Positions 43,815-52,353 of a DNA stretch of 64,000 nucleotides are shown one piece after another. Numbering within the stretch: position 1 is the first letter of the stretch; each line of letters opens with the position of its first letter. The DNA is taken from assembly GCF_017676385.1 (NCBI RefSeq), contig NZ_JAFFZN010000018.1, positions 93,457 through 157,456 of the forward strand, read 5' to 3'. Source of the DNA: Streptomyces spirodelae (GTDB lineage Bacteria; Actinomycetota; Actinomycetes; Streptomycetales; Streptomycetaceae). A program made the position numbers and the translations under genes. The notes beneath the pieces are model-generated. The model ran no database searches and was not told the DNA's origin. It saw only the letters and a list, made by a program, of their open reading frames with translations.

Positions 43815-45093
43815 GGCGGCTGCCCGGTTCGGTGAACGCGTACGGGAGCGGCGCGAAACCGTTGAAGCCGCGGGTCATATAGCTGAGCGCGTACGCACCG
43901 CTGGACAGCACCCACACCGGGTCGCCCGACGCCAGCGCCCTGGGCACGGGGACAAGCGCGTGCTCGGGGGAGCAGGCGTCGTCACCGTCGCAGGTGGGGC
44001 CGGCGAGCACGGCCGGGACGTTTGCGCCCCCGGTGTGCCCCGGAAAGACCAGCGGGTAGTGCAGCGCGTCCATCTCGTAGAGGCCGTTGAATCTGCCGCA
44101 GCTCAGATACAGCCAGTGCTGCCGCTCGCCGTCGGCCCTTCGGCGCTCCGTGAGACGGGCGACATGGGCCCGGACCGCTCCGTGGTCGGCGACCAGATGG
44201 CGCCCCGGCTCGATGGTGAACTCCAGGCCGCCGCCCAGGATGTCGCGCAGGCCGGCCATCCCTTCCCTGATCACCGCGAAGATCTTGTCCAGCGGTGGGT
44301 CGTGGGGTCGCCCGCGCCGGTCGAGGTAGCCGAGGGCGGGAAGGCCGCCTCCGAGGTTGATGTGGTCCGGGCGGATGCCGCGCCGGACCAGGGCACGCGC
44401 CACCTCGCCCAGGCTCTCCAGCGCGCTGTGCCAGGACTCGGGCGTCAGCTGCTGCGAGCCGACGTGCACGGACAGGCCCGAGGGAACCAGGCCCGCCTCC
44501 CGGGCCCGTTCCAGCACCAAGGGGGCCTCGCCGGGCGGGCAGCCGAACTTCTCCCCGAGGCCCCAGACGGCTCCGGCCCCGCTGGTCAGTACACGGCAGA
44601 AGACACGGGCCCCGGGGGCGTGCGCGGCGAGGGCCGCCACGTCCTCGGTGCTGTCGGTCGCGAAGTCCCGGATGCCGAGCCGGTGGGCGGCGGCGATGTC
44701 CCGGTCGGACTTGACGGTGTTGCCGTAGTGCATCCGGTGCGCCGGTACGCCCGCCCGCAGCGCCTGGCGCGCCTCGCCGGGGCCGGCGGCGTCGATCCCG
44801 GCACCCCGGCGTGCCAGGGCCGTGATCACCTCGTCGACCGGGCACGCCTTCATCGCGAACCGCACCCGCACTCCGGGAAGTTCACGGCGCAGCGCTTCGT
44901 AGCGCTGCTCGATGCCCGCGAGGTCGAAGACGATCCGGTCCGTGGGGGCTGCGGCGAGCGCCTCGGCCAGGGCAGCGCTGAGGTGCGAGTCCGCCGTGCT
45001 CGCCGTCCCGGTGACCGCGCTTGCTGTCCCCACGACCGTGCTTGCCGTCCCCGCGGCGCCGGAGGACGGCCGGGAGAGGGCGCCCGTGCCCAT
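43807..45093 (-). CDS. Fold-type III PLP-dependent amino acid decarboxylase
   Basis: A 428-residue enzyme of the ornithine/DAP/arginine decarboxylase fold (alanine-racemase-like barrel plus beta domain). The PLP lysine is K82 in RFAMKACP. Other markers are SVHVGSQ, NLGGGLPALG, IEPGRHLVA, the active-site GPTCDGDD and the late GAYALSYM. It should remove a carboxylate from a basic or diamino acid; which one is open. The first ~35 residues are Thr/Ala/Val-rich repeats. The start is ATG 45093 overlapping the upstream stop by one base, with a GTG three bases earlier also possible. Confidence 0.88.
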   Translation of the reverse strand: MGTGALSRPSSGAAGTASTVVGTASAVTGTASTADSHLSAALAEALAAAPTDRIVFDLAGIEQRYEALRRELPGVRVRFAMKACPVDEVITALARRGAGIDAAGPGEARQALRAGVPAHRMHYGNTVKSDRDIAAAHRLGIRDFATDSTEDVAALAAHAPGARVFCRVLTSGAGAVWGLGEKFGCPPGEAPLVLERAREAGLVPSGLSVHVGSQQLTPESWHSALESLGEVARALVRRGIRPDHINLGGGLPALGYLDRRGRPHDPPLDKIFAVIREGMAGLRDILGGGLEFTIEPGRHLVADHGAVRAHVARLTERRRADGERQHWLYLSCGRFNGLYEMDALHYPLVFPGHTGGANVPAVLAGPTCDGDDACSPEHALVPVPRALASGDPVWVLSSGAYALSYMTRGFNGFAPLPYAFTEPGSRHG

Positions 45094-46451
45094 CACCGGC
45101 TCACCCCCGGCAGCCCGGACCCGGACGCAGCACCCGGCGGAGGGCCCGGCGGAGGGCTCGGAGCCGTGTGCCGGGCCGCGGCGACGAGTTCGCTCCACAC
45201 CTCGGTGAGCAGCGCGAAGTCCTCGATGTCGCTGCGCGCCTCGGCGAGCAGGCGTTCCCGGCGCGCGGCCAGCCGGTCGGCGAAAGCGGCGTAGCGGCCG
45301 CCCAGGCGCCGGTAGGCGGCCTCGAGAGCGTCGAGGCGCTGGAGGTTTTCCGCGGTGTCCAGCCGGGTGGCCTCCCTGGCGAACGCGGCGACGGTGCCGG
45401 CGCGTATCCGTCCGCGCTCGTCCAGCAGCGAGTCACCGGCCTCGGCCATCCGGTCGTAGATGTGGTGCAGATAGAGCATCGACAGCAGGAACTTGGCGAA
45501 GCGGCTCTGATACGCCAGGAATCCGGTGTCGGTGCGGCGTTCGGCCGTGTGGTGGTTGACGATGTTGCGGTTGTGCAGGACGCCTGGCAGCCCGGCGTTC
45601 CGCACGAGGTGGAGCAGGAAGTAGTCGCTGCCAATGGTGTCGCGCGCGGGCGGCAGCGGCACCTGTTCGTGTACGCCGTGGAAGCTGACGTTGCACATGT
45701 CCACCCGCATCGGGTCGACCAGTGTCAGCAGCGAGTGGTCCCGTTCGAACGGCTGTGTACCGGCGCCCCGGAAGGACTCCGCCGCCAGCTCCCGCTTCTG
45801 CTCGGCAGACCATCCTGCGGGTGCCCAGAGGCTCACGACGTCGCGGTACACCTCAGGGTCCGCTGCCAGAATCCCGCCGATGTCCACGGACAGCTCCCCG
45901 ATGAACGAGCTGCCCACCAGCGCCACCCGTCTGGACGACTGCTCCTGGGTCAGCGCGGTCTCGCTGACGCCTCGCGCGGCCTGCGCCGCGGGTTTGCCCA
46001 GCGACATCAGCTCGTGGTGCACGGGGAAGACCGGGCGGCCGTGCACGGTCTGGTACCGGCTGTCGGAGTCCCTGCGGTGGACCGACTCGCAGCCCAGCGC
46101 TGCCGCGTACAGGAAGGCGCGATCGGTGCAGGCGCCGTAGGAGACACCGTCCGGGAGCAGCAGGTCGAGCAGCAGCTCCGCCTTGGCGCTGCGGGCACGC
46201 TCGACCACGCGGGCGAGGAAGTCCCGCTGCCGCGCCTCGTCGACGTGGTGCACGGTGAGGCGGGGGGAGCGGGGCAGGTGCCGGACGGCTTCGGCGTGCT
46301 CGGCGTACACGGAGGGCGCGCAGGAGTCGAGGATCAGCAGATGGACATCGTTGTCAAAGCGGTCGGCGGCGTAGTCGGCTTCCGCGCCGACGGCTGCGAT
46401 CGTCGCCGCGCAGGGCCGGTTTGTGGGGAGGGTCAGGCAGATACCGCGCAT
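45093..46451 (-). CDS. Uncharacterised glycosyltransferase-like protein (probably DUF6271)
   Basis: A 452-residue soluble protein. The start (RGICLTLPTNRPCAATIAAV) and a central RRDSDSRYQ resemble a GT-A nucleotide-sugar fold with a DxD metal motif. Further on, GSDYFLLHLV and HNRNIVNHH look like an acceptor-side motif. It fits my memory of the actinobacterial family DUF6271, but this was not checked. The C-terminal ~120 residues are helical. The start overlaps the PhyH gene by 19 bases. Function in the operon is unknown; transfer of a sugar or related group is an inference. Confidence 0.65.
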   Translation of the reverse strand: MRGICLTLPTNRPCAATIAAVGAEADYAADRFDNDVHLLILDSCAPSVYAEHAEAVRHLPRSPRLTVHHVDEARQRDFLARVVERARSAKAELLLDLLLPDGVSYGACTDRAFLYAAALGCESVHRRDSDSRYQTVHGRPVFPVHHELMSLGKPAAQAARGVSETALTQEQSSRRVALVGSSFIGELSVDIGGILAADPEVYRDVVSLWAPAGWSAEQKRELAAESFRGAGTQPFERDHSLLTLVDPMRVDMCNVSFHGVHEQVPLPPARDTIGSDYFLLHLVRNAGLPGVLHNRNIVNHHTAERRTDTGFLAYQSRFAKFLLSMLYLHHIYDRMAEAGDSLLDERGRIRAGTVAAFAREATRLDTAENLQRLDALEAAYRRLGGRYAAFADRLAARRERLLAEARSDIEDFALLTEVWSELVAAARHTAPSPPPGPPPGAASGSGLPGVSR

Positions 46452-47545
46452 GTCTCCTCCCCGGTGGCCTCGGTGGTCTCAGTCGGCTCGATCGTCCTGG
46501 TCGCCGCGTCACCCCGCGCCTGTCCCGGCTCGGGGTGCCAGGAGGTCAGGCCCAGCAGTCTGGCCCCCAACCCGGTGAGCCCGGCGGGTCCGTAGCGCTC
46601 CGACTCGGGCCGGATGGAGTCGCCGACAAGCGTCGGGTTCCAGTCCGGGGTGCTCAGATGGCGCCAGGAGTCGATCCGCGACTGCCGCAGCCTGTGGTGG
46701 CTCTCCAGGGCCGGCATCATCGACAGGTACTGGACCGAGCGCACCCCCTTCTCCGAGGTGTTGGGCGCCACGCCGTGCGCCAGCAGACCGTTCCAGATGA
46801 GCAGGTCCCCGGCCTGCAACTCCGGGCGTACGACGGGTATCTCGGACCGGTCGACCGCCGGCCGGATCGGGTCGCGGCCGTCCGGCTGGAGCGCCTTCCA
46901 GCGGTCGAACCGGTGGAACAGTTCGGGGCAGCACTGGAAGCCGCCCAGGTCCGGTTCCGTGTCGTTGAGCGCGATGATGCCCTGGACGCGCTGGGGCGGT
47001 ACGCCGAGCGAGGTGTCGACGTCCCAGTGCAGGTCGATGTCGAAGCCGCGCTCGCGAGGCTCGATGAGTGCACGGTCACGGTTGCGGATGTTGGGCGGGT
47101 TGAGGTTGAGCCGATCAAGGGTGACCCACAGCTCCTCGCAGTCCCACACGTCCACGAAGGCGTCGTAGACCCGCCGCGTCTGGCGGCTGTCCCAGATGAG
47201 CTGGTGGTGGTACGCCTCGACGAACCCGTAGATGTGCAGCTCGCGTTCGAGGTCGGAGCGGAAATCGCGCTCCTCGTACCAGGTGTCCGGGTGGTCGGGC
47301 GAGAGGCCCTGGAAGTCCCAGGCGAAGTCCAGCAGCCGCTGGGCGGCACCGGCGGATATCGCCTCCCTGACGACGATGTAGCCGTAGGTCTGCCAGAAGG
47401 CGAAGTCCTCCTCGGACAGCACGCGGAGCGGGCGCGTCTTGCTCAGGTCACGCAGCGGCGTGCGGGCGAGATACGTCTCGCCGTCCTCGCTGAAGTAGGG
47501 GATGTTCGATGCGGCTCGGTGGAGATAGCGGTCAGACGTCGCCAT
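46433..47545 (-). CDS. Phytanoyl-CoA dioxygenase (PhyH) family Fe(II)/2-oxoglutarate oxygenase
   Basis: A 370-residue enzyme with a double-stranded beta-helix. The iron site is H173-W-D175 in DLHWDVDTSLG and H257 in LLAHGVAPN; R269 (GVRSVQ) would bind 2-oxoglutarate. PhyH enzymes hydroxylate amino acids, lipids and natural products. The ATG at 47545 has GGAGC upstream and is the first gene of the five-gene operon. Acidic/Thr-rich residues make up the last 20 positions. Confidence 0.87.
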   Translation of the reverse strand: MATSDRYLHRAASNIPYFSEDGETYLARTPLRDLSKTRPLRVLSEEDFAFWQTYGYIVVREAISAGAAQRLLDFAWDFQGLSPDHPDTWYEERDFRSDLERELHIYGFVEAYHHQLIWDSRQTRRVYDAFVDVWDCEELWVTLDRLNLNPPNIRNRDRALIEPRERGFDIDLHWDVDTSLGVPPQRVQGIIALNDTEPDLGGFQCCPELFHRFDRWKALQPDGRDPIRPAVDRSEIPVVRPELQAGDLLIWNGLLAHGVAPNTSEKGVRSVQYLSMMPALESHHRLRQSRIDSWRHLSTPDWNPTLVGDSIRPESERYGPAGLTGLGARLLGLTSWHPEPGQARGDAATRTIEPTETTEATGEETCAVSA

Positions 47546-47881
47546 ATGGGGCTCCAAGTGCTCACGGCTGCCCCCGGGCCGGGAGCGGCAGGCGGTGCGA
47601 ACAGTGGACGGGCCGGTGCTGGGCCGACGGTGGACGTTCGGGTGCTGCGCCGACGGAAGCTGTGCCGGCAAAGGTCGGGGGCGCGTGTCAGGTCGCGCTC
47701 GTGGCAGGGTGCTGCTCGCGTCCGGGTTGCGGCGCGGGACCGGCGGGGCCGGTTCCGGTGGCGAGGCTCCGCAGGCGCAGCGCCGCAGGCCCGCGCTCCG
47801 GCCTCACGAACGGAACGCGTGCCCCACGTGCCTCTACGGTGACTCGCGCCTCACCATATTTGGACTAGACCAAAGTGAATG
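47546..47881. promoter_or_regulatory. 336-base upstream region of the PhyH operon
   Basis: No supported gene is present. The only AT-rich patch is near 47850-47880, containing the palindrome at 47859-47874. The rest is GC-rich. The PhyH promoter presumably lies here. Confidence 0.5.
47859..47874. promoter_or_regulatory. DasR (dre)-like GntR operator
   Basis: TTTGGACTAGACCAAA; its complement contains TGGTCTAGTCCA, one base from the DasR core TGGTCTAGACCA. It lies 314 bases upstream of the PhyH ATG and 8 bases beyond the peptidase stop. It suggests control by DasR or another GntR regulator; not tested. Confidence 0.5.
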
Positions 47882-49954
47882 TCAACTCCCGGCCGTGCCC
47901 GGCCAGTCCGGCACTCGGCCCTCGTCGCTCAGCGTCCGCCACAGGAAGGTGTGGACCAGAGCCTCGACATACGCCGCCTGCTCGTGGTCGGCCGCACCGG
48001 CGTGGCCACCGCCGGTGTTCTCGAAGTAGCGCACGGGCAGCCCCAGCTCACGCATCCGGGCGGCCATCTTCCGGGCGTGGCCGGGGTGCACCCGGTCGTC
48101 ACGGGTCGAGGTCGTCAACAGCAGCGGTGGACAGCCGCGGTCGGCGTCCAGATTGTGGTACGGCGACCAGTCCAGCAGGTGCGAGCGTTCTTCCGGATTC
48201 TCCGGGTCGCCGTATTCGGCGACCCAGGAACTGCCCGCCAGCAGCCGGTGGAAGCGGACCATGTCCAGCAGCGGTACCTCGGCGACGACCGCGCCGAACA
48301 GTTCGGGAAAGCGGGTGAGCATGACGCCCGTCAGCAGGCCGCCGTTGCTGCCCCCGGCGATGCCGAGCCGCCGCGGTGCGGTGATGCCGCGCGCGACCAG
48401 GTCCCGCGCCACCGCCGCGAAGTCCTCGAAGGCCCGCTTCCGCCCGGCGCCGAGCGCCGCCCGGTGCCAGGCGGGACCGTACTCGCCGCCGCCCCGGATG
48501 TTCGCCACCACATGGGCGCCGCCGCGCCGCAGCCATGTCCGGCCGGTCACGGACGAGTAGGACGGGGTCAAGGACACCTCGAACCCGCCGTAGCCGTACA
48601 GCAGCGTCGGTACCGGGCCCTCCTGCCGCTCCGGCCCGACGACGAAGTACGGGATGCGGGTCCCGTCGGCCGAGAGCGCGAAGTGCTGCCGCACCCGCAG
48701 CCCCTCGGCGGCGAAGCCGGCCGGCGCCCGCTTCAGCGTCTCCGTGCCCGGCACGCCGGCCATCGCCCGGCACAGGGTGGCAGGCTGGAGGTACCCGCTG
48801 ACGCTGAAGAGGAACTCCTCCGCGTTCTCGTCCTCCTCGGTGGCCGCGGTCGCCGTCACGCCCGCCGTGGACAGCGGCGGCACCTCGCCGAGCGCACTGC
48901 GCGACCAGCCGCCGCCCTCGTTCGGGGTGAGCAGGTGGAGGCGGGAGGAGACATCGGTGAGGGTCTCCAGGACGATATGGCGACGGGTGGTGGCGAATCC
49001 GTCGAGGACCGTGCGCTCGTCGGGGGTGAACAGCACATCGTGCTCCCGCCCGCCGCGCAGAAAGGCGTCGAAGGAGAAGGCCAGCAGCGCTCCCGCGGGC
49101 CGGCCGAGCCAGGGTGAGCGCAACTGGACCAGCAGCCACTCCCGATGAACCTCTGCCAAGGCGTCGTCGGGCACCTCGATCCGCACCGGCGAGCCGTCCG
49201 GCACCAGGAGGAAGTGCTCGCTGTGCCAGAAGTCCCGGTTCCGCACGGCCAGTTGCCGCTCATAGCCCGGCGTGTGGTCGTGCCAGGCGTGGACGGACAC
49301 GTCCTCCTGCCGACCCTCGAAGACGACCGGCGCCTCGTCCAGCGGCGTACCGCGCCGCCAGCGCCGCACCGTGCGGGGGTAGCCGGAGGTGGTCAGCGAC
49401 CCGGGCCCGGTGTCGGTGCCGACGAGGACGTGGGCCTCGTCGATCCAGCTCACCGAGGTCTTGGCGGCGGGCAGCCGGAAGCCGCCCTCGTCCTCCCCGA
49501 CGAAGCGGCGCCCCTCCACGTCGTACTCCCGCACCTCAGTGGCGTCCGCGCCGTCCCGGGACAGCTCCACCAGCGCCCGCCGCAGGCCGGGCCGCAGCAC
49601 CGAGGCACCCGCCCACACCCACGGCACGTCCTCGGCGGCCGCCAGCTCGTCCACGTCGAGCACCGTCTCCCAGCGCGGGCTCGGCCCCCGGTACTGGTCC
49701 AGCGTGGTGCGCCGCCACACACCTCGCAGGTGCGAGGCGTCGCGCCAGAAGTTGTACAGGTGCGGGCCGCGCCGTACGACGTACGGAATACGCGCGGGAT
49801 CGCTCAGCACCTCCCGGATCTCCTCGCGCAGCGCCTCGAACCCGGGATCGGCGGTCAGCTCCGCCACCGTCTCGGCGTTCCGCTCACGCACCCAGCCGAG
49901 CGCGGCGTCGCCCTCGATCTCTTCCAGCCACAGATACGGGTCGTCCTCGATCAC
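47882..49954 (-). CDS. Prolyl oligopeptidase-family serine peptidase (S9)
   Basis: A 690-residue cytosolic peptidase: N-terminal beta-propeller (about 60-400) and C-terminal alpha/beta hydrolase. The catalytic Ser is in GIAGGSNGGLLTG, the Asp in STRDDRVHPGH, and the His in NTGGGHAG. It cleaves short peptides after proline or, in some members, other residues. The GTG start precedes IEDDPYLWLEEIEG, the standard opening of the family. No lead into a biosynthetic operon is evident. Confidence 0.93.
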   Translation of the reverse strand: MIEDDPYLWLEEIEGDAALGWVRERNAETVAELTADPGFEALREEIREVLSDPARIPYVVRRGPHLYNFWRDASHLRGVWRRTTLDQYRGPSPRWETVLDVDELAAAEDVPWVWAGASVLRPGLRRALVELSRDGADATEVREYDVEGRRFVGEDEGGFRLPAAKTSVSWIDEAHVLVGTDTGPGSLTTSGYPRTVRRWRRGTPLDEAPVVFEGRQEDVSVHAWHDHTPGYERQLAVRNRDFWHSEHFLLVPDGSPVRIEVPDDALAEVHREWLLVQLRSPWLGRPAGALLAFSFDAFLRGGREHDVLFTPDERTVLDGFATTRRHIVLETLTDVSSRLHLLTPNEGGGWSRSALGEVPPLSTAGVTATAATEEDENAEEFLFSVSGYLQPATLCRAMAGVPGTETLKRAPAGFAAEGLRVRQHFALSADGTRIPYFVVGPERQEGPVPTLLYGYGGFEVSLTPSYSSVTGRTWLRRGGAHVVANIRGGGEYGPAWHRAALGAGRKRAFEDFAAVARDLVARGITAPRRLGIAGGSNGGLLTGVMLTRFPELFGAVVAEVPLLDMVRFHRLLAGSSWVAEYGDPENPEERSHLLDWSPYHNLDADRGCPPLLLTTSTRDDRVHPGHARKMAARMRELGLPVRYFENTGGGHAGAADHEQAAYVEALVHTFLWRTLSDEGRVPDWPGTAGS

Positions 49955-50024
49955 CGCACGATTGTCCCCCGCGGTCCGCCCGGCACACGACGGGCTCCGC
50001 GGGCGGCATGCGCCGCGCAGGGGA

Positions 50025-50876
50025 TCAGGCGCCGTCGGTGGGACGGCGCGCGGTGACGACGTAGTAGTCCAGCAGGCCCTCGCGGTAGCTGGTCAGGAAG
50101 TTGCGCGGCCAGGTCACCGGCAGCTCGACCCCGGAGAGGTAGCGGTCGAAGCCGGGCCACACGTGCGCGCCGATGGACTCCCCGCGTACGTCGGTCAGCC
50201 CGGCCTCGCCGAGCGCCGTCAGCAGGGTGCCCAGCGGATGGGCGATGTCGAGGCCCTCGGCGAAACTGTCCAGGCGCGCGGCCAGGGACGCGGCCGCCCC
50301 GTCCGCGCCGTCCGGCAGGAAGAAGCTGGTGACCGCGAGGCCGCCGCCGGGCCGCAGCACCCGGGCGCTCTCCCGCGCGAACCCCGCGAGGTACGGGAAG
50401 TGCTGCGCGGCCTCCACCGAGTAGAGGGCGTCGAACTCGCCGTCGGGGAACGGCAGCCGCTCCGCAGCACCCTGAACGAAGCGCAGCCGCCACGGCTCCC
50501 GGGCCAGCAGCCGGGCGTTGACGCGACGGGCACGCGCCAGCTGCTCCGGATGGATGTCCAGCCCTGTCACGGACCGGAAGCCGAACTCCTCCAGCGCCAG
50601 GGCGCCGCCCAGTCCCAGACCGCACCCCACCTCCACGGCGCGCCCCCGCGCCGGCAGCGTCCGCAGCACCCTGCGGTAGAGGTTGCGCTCACTGCGCACC
50701 CGGTCGTCGGCGGTGAGCGGACGGTCGAGGGGAATTCCCTCCCAGTGGCCGAAGTTGATGAAACCCCCGGAGAAGGCCGGAACCGAGCTGAGATCCTCGG
50801 GACCGTAGGCGTCCCGCACCCGCGAGGCGGCCGCATCCGCCGCACCGCTGATTCCCTTGTCCTTGTGACTGGTCAC
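50025..50876 (-). CDS. SAM-dependent methyltransferase
   Basis: A 283-residue class I methyltransferase. Motif I is AVEVGCGLGLGGALAL, motif II around ALYSVEAAQHFPYL. The style recalls the sterol/tocopherol C-methyltransferase group, but also Streptomyces natural-product N- and O-methyltransferases. The GTG at 50876 (MTSHKDKG) is the first in-frame start after the divergent gap. It stands alone on the minus strand, so its substrate is unknown. Confidence 0.82.
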   Translation of the reverse strand: MTSHKDKGISGAADAAASRVRDAYGPEDLSSVPAFSGGFINFGHWEGIPLDRPLTADDRVRSERNLYRRVLRTLPARGRAVEVGCGLGLGGALALEEFGFRSVTGLDIHPEQLARARRVNARLLAREPWRLRFVQGAAERLPFPDGEFDALYSVEAAQHFPYLAGFARESARVLRPGGGLAVTSFFLPDGADGAAASLAARLDSFAEGLDIAHPLGTLLTALGEAGLTDVRGESIGAHVWPGFDRYLSGVELPVTWPRNFLTSYREGLLDYYVVTARRPTDGA

Positions 50877-50959
50877 ATGCGCAGGGTAGTCGAGAGGGAG
50901 CGAGCGCACGGGGGGAAATCCGTTCGCGGGGCGCTCCGCGCCCTCCCTACCGTGGAGCC

Positions 50960-52162
50960 GTGGACGAGACGAACCCGGAACCGACCGGACCGGACCTCGC
51001 CCGGCGTGCCGACCTGTTGCTGGGCGCCCCGCTGGGCCGCGACTACCTGAGCGCCTTCGTGGACGACTGGCTGGAGGACACCCTGTTCGCCGCGCTCGGT
51101 CTGGGCGATGTCCCGGGGACGGCGACGGTGTCGGTCGAGGACGACGGCCCAGGCTCCACGCCCCGGAGCCGCACCCTCCACCGCCGCAAGCACCGGGAGT
51201 GGTGCGACGTACCCGCCGCCGAGGCGGGCGCCGTGCTGCACGAGGCAGTCGCCCGGCGGGGGTGGAGCGGCCTCGGCGAACTGACCGAGGCCGCGCTGAT
51301 GGAGCGGCTTTCAGAGGTGTCGAACCTGTTCGGCTTCGGTGGCGGCGACACCGCACGGTGGGGCCTCACCGGGCTCGCCGCCGAGGAACTGCGGCCCGTC
51401 GCGGAAGCGCTGGCCGCATCACCTGGAGCCGGTTGGTGGTGGGACCCGGTCGACCGCACGGACCAGCGGCAGCTCGTCTGGGGCAAACCGGGCAGGCGGA
51501 AGGGCGCCGGTGGCGGGCTCGCCGGTGTCGAGAAGGCGATGCGGCGCGACATGGCACGGGAGCGCGCCGCCCACAAGAAGGGGCGGCGCGGCCGCCCACG
51601 CCCCGGTGAGCGCAATCTCGGCGCCACATGGTGGTCGGTCCCGGACTTCGCCGAGAACACCTGGACGACCGGGACCCGGGGCGGGCTGCCCGCGCTCGAA
51701 CTCGGCCACTTCATCGACACGTTCACCCCCTTCGAGGAATCGACCGCCACCGTCGGCAGCCTCCGGATCGGCGAACACGCCCGCGTCGCCGAGATCCGTG
51801 GCCCCCGCGACTGGAGCGAACTGGTGACCCGCTTCCCCCGCGACGTGTCGGGGACACACGACGGCGAGTGGCGCGACTGGGGCGATGTGGACGGGCCCTG
51901 GTATCTGCCGGACTGGGAAGCTCTGGCCGGGCACTACGACGGGGTGCATGTCACCGTCGGCGGCTATCTGTCGTCCTGCGGTCTCGCGCAGCCCGTCCAC
52001 GACGGCTACACCATGCTCGCGGGCTGGGTGCCCGACGCCACCGTCTGGGTGCGTGACGTCGCCACCGGACACCGGCTGCTCGGCCTCTGGCGTGGCGACC
52101 CCCAGGACTGCGGGGAGTGGGAGGAACACCTCGCCGGGTGGGACCCGTATCCGGGCGGCTGA
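50960..52162 (+). CDS. Hypothetical protein (400 aa), unknown function
   Basis: A soluble protein rich in Trp (about 18), Gly and charged residues. The middle has a strongly basic stretch (RERAAHKKGRRGRPRPG), and the second half looks globular (GPWYLPDWEALAGHYDGVHVTVGGYLSS). No signal peptide or membrane helix. No domain was recognised. Codon use matches its neighbours. The start is GTG after an 83-base divergent gap. Confidence 0.75.
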   Translation: MDETNPEPTGPDLARRADLLLGAPLGRDYLSAFVDDWLEDTLFAALGLGDVPGTATVSVEDDGPGSTPRSRTLHRRKHREWCDVPAAEAGAVLHEAVARRGWSGLGELTEAALMERLSEVSNLFGFGGGDTARWGLTGLAAEELRPVAEALAASPGAGWWWDPVDRTDQRQLVWGKPGRRKGAGGGLAGVEKAMRRDMARERAAHKKGRRGRPRPGERNLGATWWSVPDFAENTWTTGTRGGLPALELGHFIDTFTPFEESTATVGSLRIGEHARVAEIRGPRDWSELVTRFPRDVSGTHDGEWRDWGDVDGPWYLPDWEALAGHYDGVHVTVGGYLSSCGLAQPVHDGYTMLAGWVPDATVWVRDVATGHRLLGLWRGDPQDCGEWEEHLAGWDPYPGG

Positions 52163-52353
52163 CCCGACTCGCTGCCCGCGTACGGGTCCTCGCACCGGGG
52201 AGGGCGACGGCCTGTGGGCGGCGTGTGGGTGATGTGTGGCCGAAATGTCGGGACCTGTCGGCCGGATGTCGGCGTTCTGTCCGCCGATGGCCGGAGGCTC
52301 GGGTCGTCGGCCCGGGGGCGAAGTCCCGGGCCGGAGACCGGAAGGGGAACACC

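Noticed and set aside
47595..48029. Plus-strand frame across the PhyH upstream region
   Set aside because: No ribosome site and Cys/Arg/Gly-rich translation; it overlaps the peptidase gene end antisense.
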